From contig NZ_CYPU01000009.1 in the NCBI RefSeq assembly GCF_001458195.1, forward strand, positions 1 to 35,041: 35,041 nt of DNA, in the 5' to 3' direction. A model generated the notes under the pieces. That model worked only from the letters and a program-made list of their open reading frames with translations. It was not told the DNA's origin and searched no databases. The position numbers and the translations under genes are program-made. The stretch comes from Ruegeria atlantica. Its GTDB lineage: Bacteria > Pseudomonadota > Alphaproteobacteria > Rhodobacterales > Rhodobacteraceae. Of the stretch, positions 1 to 7,260 are shown in pieces. Position 1 is the first letter of the stretch; every line of letters begins with the position of its first letter.

Positions 1-173
1 TTCAATTGGTCTACACCCATTCCGCCATATTGCTTGCGCCAGCGGTAATAGGTTTGCTCCACAACGCCGATCTGTCTGATCGCATCCAGACGCGGCATCC
101 CTTGCCCCATCAGAACTTCAACCTGCCGCAACTTCGAGACAATTTCTTCCGGCTTCGGTCGCTTGTTTGCCAT
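1..173 (-). CDS. IS3-family transposase OrfA, partial (N-terminus only)
   Basis: The minus-strand frame opens with ATG at 173 preceded by a GGAGGA ribosome site, and runs off the window after about 57 residues. The protein begins MANKRPKPEEIVSKLRQ and contains the helix-turn-helix region of IS3-type OrfA, with a TYYRWRKQYGGM stretch near residues 47-58 that is typical of IS407-like elements. In this family OrfA binds the IS ends and is fused to the DDE transposase OrfB by programmed -1 frameshifting. OrfB is not in the window. The residues seen match the copy at the right end. Confidence 0.85.
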   Translation of the reverse strand, partial: MANKRPKPEEIVSKLRQVEVLMGQGMPRLDAIRQIGVVEQTYYRWRKQYGGMGVDQL

Positions 174-229
174 TCTTGGTCCTCCGTTTCCTAATCTTAA
201 CGGTGGGCCCATTCAAATGGGGAGGCTCA
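1..229 (-). mobile_element. IS3-family insertion sequence, left copy (5' end only)
   Basis: Positions 1-229 are the reverse complement of 34801-35029. The element end is taken at 229, where the match between the two copies stops; read outward-to-inward on the minus strand the terminus begins TGAGCCTCCCC, similar in style to ends of the IS407-type subgroup of IS3. Only the orfA-proximal end is present; the rest of the element lies outside the window. The terminal repeat carries the short dyad CCCATT-TG-AATGGG. The exact boundary cannot be confirmed because the far end and the target duplication are not visible. Confidence 0.85.
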
Positions 230-336
230 AGATGCTGAAACCATTTCGATTGTACGCACAACCGATGAGGTGGGAACGGTCTGCGTACATTTCCCGCGTA
301 CAGGCTATCGCATTGCTGTAGCACAAAGGAAAATTC

Positions 337-699
337 ATGCCTGTTATCCGCATAGAAGTGCCAGAAGGCACCCCCCAAGAGTCTAAGAAGAGAATTCGTA
401 AAGGCGTGAAACAAGCTGTTCTGGACACGCTTGCTCCCAAGGAAGTCAAATACGACTACGTCGGTGTGCACGAAGTCTCCGGCATTTTGGGCGATGGCCT
501 CCCACTGGTTACAGTTGACCTACGCCCAGGTCGCGACGAAGGCCGCAAGAAGGCTTTAGTCGATGCCATTGCGGTGCTGCTGCAAAAGGAACTTAGTTCA
601 GATCCTACCGATCTATACGTTCTTTTCCGGGAAAACCCCTCTGAGAACCACTGTACTGGTGGTGTACCGTTGCCTGCGTGGGTGCCTGTAGATCAGTAG
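337..699 (+). CDS. Tautomerase family protein with two fused 4-oxalocrotonate tautomerase-like units
   Basis: A 120-residue protein starting MPVIRIEVPEG. Members of the 4-oxalocrotonate tautomerase superfamily lose the initiator Met and use Pro-1 as the catalytic base; Pro2 fits that role. A second beta-alpha-beta unit starts near residue 55 (LPLVTVDLRPGR) and parallels the first (PVIRIEVPEGTP), so this is a tandem fused form about twice the length of a 62-residue 4-OT. Arg64 and Arg66 in the second unit are candidates for substrate binding. An AAAGGAAAA ribosome site precedes the ATG. The gene starts only about 107 bases from the IS end, so its original promoter may be affected. Substrate is unknown; the family covers tautomerases, dehalogenases and decarboxylases. 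Confidence 0.8.
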   Translation: MPVIRIEVPEGTPQESKKRIRKGVKQAVLDTLAPKEVKYDYVGVHEVSGILGDGLPLVTVDLRPGRDEGRKKALVDAIAVLLQKELSSDPTDLYVLFRENPSENHCTGGVPLPAWVPVDQ

Positions 700-1007
700 A
701 AAAGTCATCCTTTAAAGGGGAGAGCTGATCGGAACAGATTCCTAAAAGTAGTCATGCGAAGACATCGCGGCGTCAGACACTGTGGCACAGAACGGTCATT
801 CGCTATACTCTGCCTGAATGACAGCCTTGCGAAACGGCGCAGCCGTACGAGATTTTGCAAGCAGGGCGAGCTTGATCGGCAAAGCCCCTTGGACAAAACG
901 CTTGCAAACTGGGCAGCGTCTTCAGTCTAATTCTTTCTCAACAACTACGCTGAGCGGATCAAACTGAGCTTGTTTGACGACGTGGTTGCAACAAGGAGTA
1001 ATAATAA
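700..1007. other. Intergenic region without a recognised gene
   Basis: About 308 bases between the tautomerase and the lectin-like gene. No convincing coding frame, RNA gene or repeat was recognised. The end of the stretch carries the AAGGAG ribosome site (ending about 11 bases before the next ATG), and the promoter of the lectin-like gene presumably lies here, although no clear -35/-10 pair stands out. Confidence 0.5.
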
Positions 1008-1661
1008 ATGTATCGTTCAATTTCACTGTTTGTTTCCGTTGCGGTAAGCCTTCTGGCCGCCGAATCTTTTGCACAAGGAACGAATGTCTCTCATCCGATG
1101 GGCTTTTTTGTTACATCAGTTGGCTTGGGTGACGGAGGAAACCTCGGCGGCCTCGAAGGCGCTGACTCCCATTGCCAAAGCCTCGCGGCGGCTGCCGGTG
1201 CTGATGAACGTCAATGGCGCGCGTATTTGTCAACACAGGAAGAAGGAAAACGCGGAATTTCCGCCAGAAGTCGCATCGGGCAAGGTCCTTGGTACAACGC
1301 AAATGGCGAATTGATAGCTTCGGACCTGGATCAACTGCACATCTTGCCAAATATCTACTACCGGACTGCGGTTGACGAGAATGGAAACAAAATCAAGGGC
1401 CGCGGCGATAGCCCCAACGAACACGACATTCTGACCGGCACTCAGGCCGATGGAACCGCCTATTTCCCTTGGCAGGAGGGAGACAAAACGTGCTCGAATT
1501 GGACATCCAATGGCGATGGTTCGGCGACCGTCGGACATCACGATCGTCATGGCGGGGGAAACACATCTTGGAACGCAGCTCACGATAGTCGCGGTTGTTC
1601 TCCTGACGCGCTTCGAGGCACCGGTGGAAACGGTTATTTCTACTGTTTTGCCGCTGACTGA
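1008..1661 (+). CDS. Secreted lectin-like protein
   Basis: A 217-residue protein with a Sec signal peptide (hydrophobic core about residues 5-18, likely cut after SFA at residue 22). The mature part follows a pattern found in exported proteins annotated as lectins in marine bacteria: FFVTSVGLGDGGNLGGLEGAD at 33-53, then HCQSLA, RAYLSTQ (71-77), GPWYNANG (93-100), a GRGDSPNEHDILTG segment near 131-144, TCSNWTS, VGHHDR and a terminal YFYCFAAD. Four cysteines (56, 162, 197, 213) could form two disulfides, consistent with periplasmic or extracellular location. AAGGAG precedes the ATG. Carbohydrate binding is inferred from the family name only; ligand and role are unknown. Surface or adhesion functions are possible. 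Confidence 0.7.
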   Translation: MYRSISLFVSVAVSLLAAESFAQGTNVSHPMGFFVTSVGLGDGGNLGGLEGADSHCQSLAAAAGADERQWRAYLSTQEEGKRGISARSRIGQGPWYNANGELIASDLDQLHILPNIYYRTAVDENGNKIKGRGDSPNEHDILTGTQADGTAYFPWQEGDKTCSNWTSNGDGSATVGHHDRHGGGNTSWNAAHDSRGCSPDALRGTGGNGYFYCFAAD

Positions 1662-1940
1662 CACTTCTACCGGAAAGTCTGCAAATAGCTCGGAGTGGTA
1701 TCAAATGTCCGCCCTGGGCTCTGGGCCGACTTTCGCCGCGGTAATAGCCAATGAGCGAAAAAGAGCCTTCTGCGCCGTCCAAATATCCTGAACATCATTA
1801 GCTTGATAGCGTGTTTATTGCCTTAGCGCTCGGTTATGTGCGAGAGCGCCAAGACATTTGGCCCAAGCTGGCAAGCGCGAAGTGGTGCCATACAAAATTG
1901 CAATCGACGGTTTGGCGGCGCCCCCTTACCTGCCGACCAC

Positions 1941-3203
1941 TCAAAGAGCTCGCCAGCCGATATCGCGGCGGTAAAAGCCTTCGGGCCAATCCACACTTTC
2001 AACCATCGCATATGCCCGGTCGCGCGCCTCTTGCAGAGTATTTCCGCGCGCGGTCACATTCAGCACGCGCCCGCCTGCGGCATGAACCTGCCCATCAACG
2101 GCCTTGGTGCCGGCGTGAAAGATCATGTTGCTGCTGTCTTCTGGTAGCTCATCCAAGCCTTTGATCGCAGATCCTTTTACGTAGGAACCCGGATACCCCT
2201 GTGCCGCCATCACAACAGTGATCGCATGATCGTCGGCCCAGTTAACCTGCGTCTCGCTCAAACGGCCCTCGGCCGCGGCATGAAGCAGGTCCAGAACCTG
2301 GGCACCAAGCCGCATCATCAGAACCTGGCATTCCGGGTCACCAAAGCGGACATTGTATTCGACCAACCTCGGTTGGCCGTCCTTTATCATCAGTCCCGCA
2401 TACAAAACGCCTTGAAATGGCATGCCCCGGCGCTTCATTTCGGCCATGGTCGGGCGCACGATCTCTTCCATCGCCCGCGCCTCGATCTCGGCGCTCAGGA
2501 CCGGGGCTGGGGAATACGCCCCCATACCGCCCGTGTTCAGGCCCGTGTCGCCTTCTCCCACGCGCTTGTGATCCTGCGCGGTGCCGATGGACAGAATGTC
2601 CTCGCCATCACACAAAACGAAGAGAGATGCCTCTTCGCCCTCCATGAACTCCTCAATCACCACCTCGGCCCCCGCGCCACCAAAAGCGCCGCCGAACATG
2701 TCGTCGATGCCCTCCAGCGCGGTCTGTTCGTCCATGGCGACGATCACACCCTTGCCTGCCGCCAAACCATCGGCTTTGACCACGATCGGCGTGCCCTGTT
2801 CGCGGACGTAAGCCTTGGCAGGCTCGGCCTCAGTGAACCTTGCATAGGCTGCAGTCTGAGCGTTCGACGCGTCACAGATTTCCTTGGTGAAACTCTTCGA
2901 TGCTTCCAACTGCGCCGCATCTGCCGAAGGACCAAAGACCAGCACACCCGCTTCACGCAGACGATCCGCGACGCCAGCGGCCAGGGGCGCTTCGGGGCCG
3001 ACAATTACGAAATCAATCGCATTCTCTTCGGCAAAGCTGACAACCGCGCCGCCATTCTCGATATCCAGCGCCGCACAATCGGCGATCCGCGCAATCCCGG
3101 CATTTCCCGGCGCCACGATTAGGCGGTCACATTTGGGATTTTGCATCACCGCCCAGGCGAGGCTGTGTTCCCGCCCGCCGCTGCCGAGAATAAGGATGTT
3201 CAT
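1941..3203 (-). CDS. purD: Phosphoribosylamine--glycine ligase (GAR synthetase)
   Basis: A full-length 420-residue ATP-grasp enzyme that joins glycine to 5-phosphoribosylamine, the second step of de novo purine synthesis, in the cytosol. The N-terminal GSGGREHS motif (residues 7-14), the ATP-grasp segments around VVKADGLAAGKGV, and the family-typical QDHKR-GEGD-GLNTGGMGAYSP block are all intact, as is NVRFGDPECQ. The ATG at 3203 has a GGAG ribosome site six bases upstream. It is divergent from xseA, the two starts being 74 bases apart, so their promoters share that spacer. Nothing unusual in length or motifs. Confidence 0.97.
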   Translation of the reverse strand: MNILILGSGGREHSLAWAVMQNPKCDRLIVAPGNAGIARIADCAALDIENGGAVVSFAEENAIDFVIVGPEAPLAAGVADRLREAGVLVFGPSADAAQLEASKSFTKEICDASNAQTAAYARFTEAEPAKAYVREQGTPIVVKADGLAAGKGVIVAMDEQTALEGIDDMFGGAFGGAGAEVVIEEFMEGEEASLFVLCDGEDILSIGTAQDHKRVGEGDTGLNTGGMGAYSPAPVLSAEIEARAMEEIVRPTMAEMKRRGMPFQGVLYAGLMIKDGQPRLVEYNVRFGDPECQVLMMRLGAQVLDLLHAAAEGRLSETQVNWADDHAITVVMAAQGYPGSYVKGSAIKGLDELPEDSSNMIFHAGTKAVDGQVHAAGGRVLNVTARGNTLQEARDRAYAMVESVDWPEGFYRRDIGWRAL

Positions 3204-3277
3204 GAAGGTCTCCGATCTGCTTGGCCTCGCCTTCCGGGCGTTCTAAGCTGGCCGAGCATTTGACACAAGGCGCTGAA
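3204..3277. promoter_or_regulatory. Divergent spacer between purD and xseA
   Basis: The 74 bases between the two start codons must carry the ribosome sites, and probably the promoters, of both purD (minus) and xseA (plus), unless a promoter lies inside the opposite gene. GGAG (purD) and AAGG (xseA) sites are visible. No PurR-like palindrome was recognised. Confidence 0.4.
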
Positions 3278-4771
3278 ATGTCCGACCTGCTTGATGACCC
3301 GACCCCGGGCCAAAACACCCCAGAATACTCCGTTTCGGACATCTCGGGCGAAGTGAAACGCACGCTGGAAGGCACGTTCGGGCGAATCCGTGTGCGTGGT
3401 GAGGTCGGACGCGTGTTCACAGCGCGCTCGGGGCATCTGTACTATGACATCAAGGATGACCGGAACGTTTTGGCCTGCACCACCTGGAAAGGTCAGGTTT
3501 CGGGCCTCTCGGTGGTGCCGGAAGAAGGTCTTGAGGTTGTCGTCACCGGCCGTCTGACCGCTTTTGGTGCGCAGTCAAAATATAACCTGAACGTTGATGA
3601 GGTCGCGGTCGCGGGGCAAGGCGCTTTGATGGCCCTGTTGGAAAAGCGCAAGAAACAGCTTGAGGCGGAAGGTCTGTTCGCACCCGAACGTAAAAAGCCT
3701 CTGCCCTACCTGCCCCAGATTATTGGCGTGGTGACATCACCATCTGGCGCTGTGATCCGCGACATCCTGCACCGCCTGCGGGATCGCTTCCCGCGCAAGG
3801 TGCTGATCTGGCCCGTCGCCGTACAGGGGTCCAACTGCGCTCCAGAAGTGGCGCGAGCCATCGACGGTTTCAACAAACTGACACCGGGCGGCTCGCTGCC
3901 CCGGCCCGACCTGATTATTGTCGCCCGGGGTGGCGGATCGATCGAAGACCTTTGGGGGTTCAACGAAGAAATCGTTGCACGCGCGACGGCCGCGTCGGAC
4001 ATTCCGCTGATTTCTGCCGTGGGTCACGAAACGGATACAACGCTGATCGACTTCGCCTCGGATCGACGCGCGCCAACACCGACCGCCGCGGCTGAACTTG
4101 CCGCGCCGGTTCGGATGGAACTTCTGGCCTGGACGGGTGAGCAAGGTGCACGCCTGTCTCGTGCAGCGACGGACGCGGTTCAAAGACGCTCTCAACGGCT
4201 TCGCGACCTGTCTCGCGCGTTGCCGCGCCCGGATAGCTTGTTGAACACCCCACGCCAACGCCTTGACTTAATTGCGGATCGGCTGGCACCCGCACTAAAT
4301 CGCGGCGTGCAGAACCGACGTCTGCAAGTCGTTGAGCTGTCCGCACATCTGCGCCCTTCGACGTTGCGCAATCTCGTTTCGACCAGAAACGAGGCCTTAC
4401 GCAACCTGTCATCCCGTCTGTCTCTGCGCCCAATCCACAGAGAGATCGAACAACAAAAGCAGAATATCAACAGGTTGGCCGACCGTATGAACGCGGCTCA
4501 GGCCACGCGCCTGGATCGGATGCGGCAACAGCTGGACGCCGCTGATCGCCTGCGTGAAACACTTAGCTACAAGGCGACGTTGCAGCGTGGCTACGCTGTG
4601 GTCCGAGCTGAAGGCGAGGTTCTGACAACCAAGAAACAGGCGTCAAAGCACAGCGTATTCGAGATCGAATTCGCAGATGGTCTGCTGAATACGGGCCAGC
4701 CCACGACTTCACCGGCGGCACCTAAGAAGTCAGCAAAGAAAGATGCACCGGACCAGGGTTCGCTGTTCTAG
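3278..4771 (+). CDS. xseA: Exodeoxyribonuclease VII large subunit
   Basis: A 497-residue protein when started at ATG 3278 (MSDLLDDPTPGQ), which has an AAGG site about seven bases upstream; a longer frame from 3221 exists but adds unlike sequence. XseA with several XseB subunits degrades single-stranded DNA to oligonucleotides in mismatch repair and damage processing. Domains in order: OB fold about 17-115, catalytic domain about 140-300 with VTSPSGAVIRD (152-162), VARGGGSIEDLWGFN (215-229) and AVGHETDTTLIDFASDRRAPTPTAAAE (247-273), a long coiled-coil region about 290-440 rich in Arg/Leu/Gln, and a C-terminal beta cap (LQRGYAVVRAEG). The last 30 residues are Lys/Ala/Pro rich. xseB is not nearby, as often in this group. 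Confidence 0.97.
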   Translation: MSDLLDDPTPGQNTPEYSVSDISGEVKRTLEGTFGRIRVRGEVGRVFTARSGHLYYDIKDDRNVLACTTWKGQVSGLSVVPEEGLEVVVTGRLTAFGAQSKYNLNVDEVAVAGQGALMALLEKRKKQLEAEGLFAPERKKPLPYLPQIIGVVTSPSGAVIRDILHRLRDRFPRKVLIWPVAVQGSNCAPEVARAIDGFNKLTPGGSLPRPDLIIVARGGGSIEDLWGFNEEIVARATAASDIPLISAVGHETDTTLIDFASDRRAPTPTAAAELAAPVRMELLAWTGEQGARLSRAATDAVQRRSQRLRDLSRALPRPDSLLNTPRQRLDLIADRLAPALNRGVQNRRLQVVELSAHLRPSTLRNLVSTRNEALRNLSSRLSLRPIHREIEQQKQNINRLADRMNAAQATRLDRMRQQLDAADRLRETLSYKATLQRGYAVVRAEGEVLTTKKQASKHSVFEIEFADGLLNTGQPTTSPAAPKKSAKKDAPDQGSLF

Positions 4772-4783
4772 CCGAATGCGACT

Positions 4784-5179
4784 TCAGACCCCGACTTCGG
4801 GGCCGAGACAAACCATTTCTTCATTGATGTCCTCGGCCTCGTACAGCTCGGTGGCGTCCGAGTTGCCCTCGAACAAGGCGATCAAGTCCCCGTCAGACTT
4901 GGTAAAGACCCAGCATTGCGGGTCAATCCGGTCTTCGTAGACAAAGCAGATCTGGCCCGCTTGTTCGTACCAGACACCCTCTTTGCAATTGCCGTCCAGA
5001 AAAGACCAGATCACGCGGCGATTTTGCAAATAGCGTTCGACGCCGTAAACCGTCCCCTGAAACCCATAGAACATGGTTTTTCCGCGCGTATAACTGTCGA
5101 ATTCAGCCCCAGACAAAGCTGACTGAGCCGCTGCCGTCTGCGCAGAAAGTGTCAGAAGAATCGCAATACGCCTGAGCAT
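4784..5179 (-). CDS. Small exported protein of unknown function with four cysteines
   Basis: A 131-residue protein if started at ATG 5179 (MLRRIAILLTLSAQTAAAQS), which gives a clean Sec signal peptide probably cut after Ala18. A longer upstream extension lacks signal-peptide logic. The mature domain contains YGVERYL, WSFLDGNCKEGVWYEQ, QICFVYED and PQCWVF segments; Cys65, 78, 89 and 124 could make two disulfides in the periplasm. It resembles small exported proteins common in Rhodobacteraceae, possibly related to DUF995, but I cannot name a function. It converges on xseA with a 12-base gap and is divergent from the lysoplasmalogenase gene. A perfect 7-bp inverted repeat lies 15 bases upstream of its start. 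Confidence 0.72.
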   Translation of the reverse strand: MLRRIAILLTLSAQTAAAQSALSGAEFDSYTRGKTMFYGFQGTVYGVERYLQNRRVIWSFLDGNCKEGVWYEQAGQICFVYEDRIDPQCWVFTKSDGDLIALFEGNSDATELYEAEDINEEMVCLGPEVGV

Positions 5180-5194
5180 GGGAACATTCTGACA

Positions 5195-5210
5195 GATGCC
5201 GGTCGGCATC
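5195..5210. promoter_or_regulatory. Perfect inverted repeat in a divergent promoter region
   Basis: GATGCCG and CGGCATC flank a two-base centre, 15 bases before the start codon of the small exported protein and about 104 bases before the lysoplasmalogenase start. The position fits an operator or a short leader hairpin; which, if either, is unknown. Confidence 0.35.
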
Positions 5211-5313
5211 GCCAACAGACAATCCCCTAAAACCGGCTGCCTTAACGTCACCGCTTGAGTTGTAATGGCGATCCCGGTGATGCTGCTAAAAAAAGCCAAA
5301 TGGGGGACATTTG

Positions 5314-5952
5314 ATGACAACCGCTTTTTTCTGGTTCGCTGCCGCGAGCGCGCTGGCCTATTTGCCGATGTCACCGCGCCCGGCCAGCCCCCTGCGATCC
5401 CTCTTCAAGACGGCCTCTGTCGCGCTACTGGCGCTGGTTGCTGTCTTAAGTGGCGCCCCCATCCTACTGACCCTTGCGCTAGTCCTGTGCGCCTTGGGCG
5501 ACGCGCTGTTATCACGCGAGACGGACTCGACCTTCATGGCAGGGATCGGTGCATTTGCAGCAGGCCACCTGGCCTATATCGCTCTGTTCCTCAGTCACCC
5601 ATCCAGCGACACTGCTTTGATCTTGGACAAGCCCGGTATTTTTTGGTCACTGATCATCCTCGGGATCGTTGCTGCAACCCTGCTCCCCCCCCGCACCGGT
5701 GACCTCAAGATACCGGTTCTGGGCTATATCCCGGTCATCCTTGGCATGGGCATTACGGTCCTCGCCTTGCCCGAGGCGGGCGCGTTACGCTGGGCCCTGC
5801 CCGCCGCACTGGCCTTCATCGCGTCGGACCTGATACTGGCGACTGAAAAGTTTCTGCTGCCTAACGGCCATCCGGCGCTACGCATCACGCCCTATATGAT
5901 CTGGATCCTATACTGGGGCGCTCAGGCGGGGCTTTTGATTGCGTTTTTGTGA
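5314..5952 (+). CDS. YhhN-family membrane protein (lysoplasmalogenase-like)
   Basis: A 212-residue, almost wholly hydrophobic protein with about seven to eight membrane segments. It has the YhhN/TMEM86 signature acidic positions within membrane helices: LGDALL (residues 61-66), GHLAYI (84-89) and ASDLILATEKF (170-180), plus a final WGAQAGLL. In characterised members (human TMEM86B, Legionella LpYhhN) the family hydrolyses the vinyl ether bond of lysoplasmalogens at the membrane; the bacterial substrate here is not known. I start at ATG 5314 rather than the adjacent TTG 5311; GGGGGA lies at a suitable distance. It is followed by ftsY after 58 bases on the same strand. Confidence 0.8.
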   Translation: MTTAFFWFAAASALAYLPMSPRPASPLRSLFKTASVALLALVAVLSGAPILLTLALVLCALGDALLSRETDSTFMAGIGAFAAGHLAYIALFLSHPSSDTALILDKPGIFWSLIILGIVAATLLPPRTGDLKIPVLGYIPVILGMGITVLALPEAGALRWALPAALAFIASDLILATEKFLLPNGHPALRITPYMIWILYWGAQAGLLIAFL

Positions 5953-6010
5953 CCCTTTGCAACTGCTGCAAATCCGCATTAGGTGAGAGGAACACCTGCG
6001 GAGACCAAAA

Positions 6011-7174
6011 ATGGCGTTTTTCTCAAAGCTCAAGGACAAGCTGTTCAAATCCTCGTCCCGCCTCGAACAGGGGCTGGATGCCATCGTCGAAGACGGTGGC
6101 GAGGAAACGACCGCCCCCGATCCGATAATACCCGAGCCCGAGCCGCAGCCAGAACCAGTTCCCGAAGTTCCACAGCCGGTGCCAGAGACACCTGAACCCG
6201 CCCCTGTGCCACAGCCGGTCGAAACTCCTGAACCCGCACCGGTCGATCCAACCCCTACCCCACCACCGCCCGAGGCCGCGCCGTCCAAAGGGGTGTTGGG
6301 ACGACTGTTTGGCCGTAACGAAGCCAAGGCAGTTGTCCGTCGCACGTTGGACGACGACATGCTTGAGCAGCTAGAGGAATTGCTAATCGCCTCGGATATG
6401 GGCGTCGACACCGCACTGCGTGTCACATCCAACATGGCCGAGGGGCGGTTGGGCCGAAAGCTGTCTACGCAAGAGATTAAGCAATTGCTGGCCCAGGAAG
6501 TCGCCCGTGTGATGGAACCGGTTGCCAAGCCTCTGCCCATCTACCCCAAGCGCCCGCAGGTCGTGCTGGTCGTTGGCGTCAACGGGTCCGGCAAGACCAC
6601 AACCATCGGCAAGCTCGCCAGCCAGTTCAAAGCCGCGGGCAAAAAGGTCGTCATCGCTGCCGGGGACACCTTCCGCGCCGCCGCCGTCGAACAGCTACAA
6701 GTCTGGGGCGACCGCGCCGGCGTGCCGGTGCTGACCGCACCCGAAGGGTCAGACCCGGCCTCATTGGCTTTCGACGCTCTGACCCGCGCGCAGCAAGACG
6801 GCGCAGATCTGCTGATGATCGACACGGCCGGTCGCCTGCAAAACCGTGCGGACCTGATGGAGGAACTGGCGAAGATCGTCCGCGTAATCCGCAAAATCGA
6901 CGAGACCGCCCCGCACAACACGCTGTTGGTGCTGGATGCCACCACTGGCCAGAACGCGCTGAGCCAGGTCCGGACATTCCGCGATCTCGCTGACGTGTCA
7001 GGTCTGGTGATGACCAAACTCGACGGCACCGCCAAAGGTGGCGTTTTGGTGGCACTGGCCGACAAGTTCGGCCTGCCGATCCATGCCATAGGCGTCGGAG
7101 AACAGATCGACGACCTCGCCCCCTTCAACCCTGAAGAGTTCGCGGCCGCACTCACTGGCCTGGACCAAACCTGA
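6011..7174 (+). CDS. ftsY: Signal recognition particle receptor FtsY
   Basis: A 387-residue SRP GTPase that docks ribosome-SRP complexes to the Sec translocon at the inner membrane. The NG domain is intact: helical N domain about 100-175, P-loop GVNGSGKTTT (189-198), DTFRAAA (219-225), DTAGR (271-275), TKLDGTAKGG (335-344) and GVGEQIDDL (361-369). The N-terminal A region starts with a short amphipathic basic segment (MAFFSKLKDKLFKSS), a likely membrane anchor, then a Pro/Glu-rich linker (about 33-91) made of repeated PEP/PQP/ETPEPAPV units. Followed 86 bases later by an EamA transporter and yciB on the same strand. Confidence 0.97.
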   Translation: MAFFSKLKDKLFKSSSRLEQGLDAIVEDGGEETTAPDPIIPEPEPQPEPVPEVPQPVPETPEPAPVPQPVETPEPAPVDPTPTPPPPEAAPSKGVLGRLFGRNEAKAVVRRTLDDDMLEQLEELLIASDMGVDTALRVTSNMAEGRLGRKLSTQEIKQLLAQEVARVMEPVAKPLPIYPKRPQVVLVVGVNGSGKTTTIGKLASQFKAAGKKVVIAAGDTFRAAAVEQLQVWGDRAGVPVLTAPEGSDPASLAFDALTRAQQDGADLLMIDTAGRLQNRADLMEELAKIVRVIRKIDETAPHNTLLVLDATTGQNALSQVRTFRDLADVSGLVMTKLDGTAKGGVLVALADKFGLPIHAIGVGEQIDDLAPFNPEEFAAALTGLDQT

Positions 7175-7211
7175 TCCCCCCTTCATCTGGCCCCAAATAT
7201 CCTCCGGGGGT

Positions 7212-7232
7212 CTGGGGGTGGAAAACCCCCAG
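7212..7232. other. Intergenic stem-loop CTGGGGGT/ACCCCCAG
   Basis: An 8-bp perfect stem with loop GGAAA sits between ftsY and the EamA transporter gene, directly after the sequence CCTCCGGGGGT. No T-run follows, so it is not a textbook terminator. It resembles repeated GC-rich intergenic hairpins I associate with Rhodobacteraceae genomes; only one copy is seen in this window. Confidence 0.5.
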
Positions 7233-7260
7233 CCTCTCCTCCCAGCGAAAAGACTGACAT

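Noticed and set aside
118..471. Minus-strand 117-codon open frame crossing the IS boundary into the tautomerase gene
   Set aside because: It is out of frame with OrfA, spans two unrelated elements and is antisense to a well-supported gene.
1662..1940. Further coding potential between the lectin-like gene and purD
   Set aside because: The frames there extend out of the lectin-like gene in the wrong phase. Only a weak GCGCTC/GAGCGC hairpin (1826-1849) without a T-run was seen.
2226..3122. Plus-strand open frame of 298 codons opposite purD
   Set aside because: It is the antisense shadow of purD, a certain gene; high GC creates long false frames and the translation matches no family.
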